Shown here piece by piece: positions 20,528 through 21,018 of a DNA stretch of 21,018 nucleotides (position 1 is its first letter; every line of letters starts with the position of its first letter). The notes beneath the pieces were generated by a model. That model searched no databases, had not been told where the DNA came from, and saw nothing but the letters and a program-made list of their open reading frames with translations. A program made the translations under genes and the position numbers. Where the stretch lies: NCBI GenBank assembly GCA_016199325.1, contig JACQGW010000130.1, positions 1-21,018 on the forward strand. Direction: 5' to 3'. The DNA is from Chloroflexota bacterium. Lineage in GTDB: Bacteria; Chloroflexota; Dehalococcoidia; JACQGW01.

Positions 20528-21018
20528 CGATTCGGCTCGGCGTGCTCGTCTCCGGCCGCGGCACGAACCTTCAGGCGATCCTCGACGCCATCGCTCGCGG
20601 CGACCTGGACGCCACCGTGGCCCTCGTCGTCTCGAACCACGCCGGCGTTCCGGCGCTCGACCGGGCCCGGCGCCACGGCGCGCCGACAGCGGTCTACGAG
20701 CGCGCGGCGTTCTCGTCCCGCCTGGCCCAGCAGACGGCGATGCTGGAGGCGTTCACGGCGGCGGGTGTCGACCTCGTCGTCAACGCCGGATTCGACCGGA
20801 TCCTGGTGCCGGAGTTCGTGGCCGCCTTCGCCGGCCGACTGATCAACGTCCACCCCTCGCTGCTGCCGGCCCTTGGTGGCGGCCTCCATGCCCAGCGGGA
20901 CGCCCTCGAATACGGGGTGAAGATCACCGGCTGCACCGTCCACTTCGTCACCGACGCCGTCGACGCCGGCCCGATCATCCTTCAGGCCGCCGTTCCAGTG
21001 CTGGACGACGACACCGAA
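20524..21018 (+). CDS. purN: phosphoribosylglycinamide formyltransferase, 3' end outside the window
   Basis: First 165 residues of an enzyme usually ~200 long; truncated by the window edge, not by mutation. Transfers a formyl group from 10-formyl-THF to GAR in purine synthesis. LGVLVSGRGTNLQAI at the start, VVSNHAG, NAGFDRILVPEFV, NVHPSLLPA with catalytic Asn and His, and DAGPIILQ with catalytic Asp identify it. The GTG at 20524 overlaps the purF stop (GTGA). The motif after NVHPSLLPA reads LGGGLHAQRDALEYG where most members have FPGLHAQ-like sequence, a conservative change. Confidence 0.95.
   Translation, partial: MTIRLGVLVSGRGTNLQAILDAIARGDLDATVALVVSNHAGVPALDRARRHGAPTAVYERAAFSSRLAQQTAMLEAFTAAGVDLVVNAGFDRILVPEFVAAFAGRLINVHPSLLPALGGGLHAQRDALEYGVKITGCTVHFVTDAVDAGPIILQAAVPVLDDDTE

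Overview
This is a GC-rich bacterial chromosome segment with very long antisense shadow frames and several GTG or TTG starts. The gene content suggests a free-living, probably Chloroflexota-type bacterium (Thermomicrobia-like). That placement is inferred from two KaiC-like ATPases without kaiA or kaiB, large PAS/GAF histidine kinases, GC-rich intergenic palindromes and the rpsF-ssb-rpsR arrangement; no marker gene was compared. LAYOUT. Positions 1-2583: a membrane-bound PAS/GAF histidine kinase (minus strand), preceded by short repeats. Positions 2584-3299: a divergent intergenic region packed with palindromic repeats. Positions 3300-5816: a second, soluble histidine kinase (plus strand). Positions 5869-9586: a minus-strand cluster of KaiC-like ATPase, unknown 142-aa protein and second KaiC-like ATPase. 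Positions 9708-11782: an MFS exporter and a seven-helix membrane protein, also minus strand. Positions 11951-13448: a tail-to-tail restriction-modification pair (beta-class DNA methyltransferase and PD-(D/E)XK nuclease). Positions 13571-13644: tRNA-Val(UAC). Positions 13744-15694: divergent ribose-phosphate pyrophosphokinase and RibD-type reductase genes. Positions 15730-16383: a small membrane protein. Positions 16702-19030: rpsF, ssb, rpsR and a membrane-anchored parvulin-like protein. Positions 19130-21018: purF and the start of purN, which runs off the window. HOW IT FITS TOGETHER. The right half is housekeeping: PRPP synthesis (prs), PRPP use in purine synthesis (purF, purN), a riboflavin-type reductase and a ribosomal protein/SSB operon. 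The left half is a signalling neighbourhood of two kinases and two KaiC ATPases with no response regulator in the window. The restriction-modification pair sits immediately upstream of a tRNA gene and looks like an inserted module. MOST UNUSUAL SIGNALS. (1) Three intergenic elements built from 7-nt units kept in one register through both arms of a long hairpin; unit sequences differ completely between elements, but period and architecture are the same. (2) A restriction-modification pair bracketed by a diverged 24-bp direct repeat. (3) Two KaiC homologues that each keep a different one of the two classical phosphorylation residues. (4) A parvulin-family protein lacking both conserved active-site histidines, and a kinase with Asn for Asp in its G1 box.
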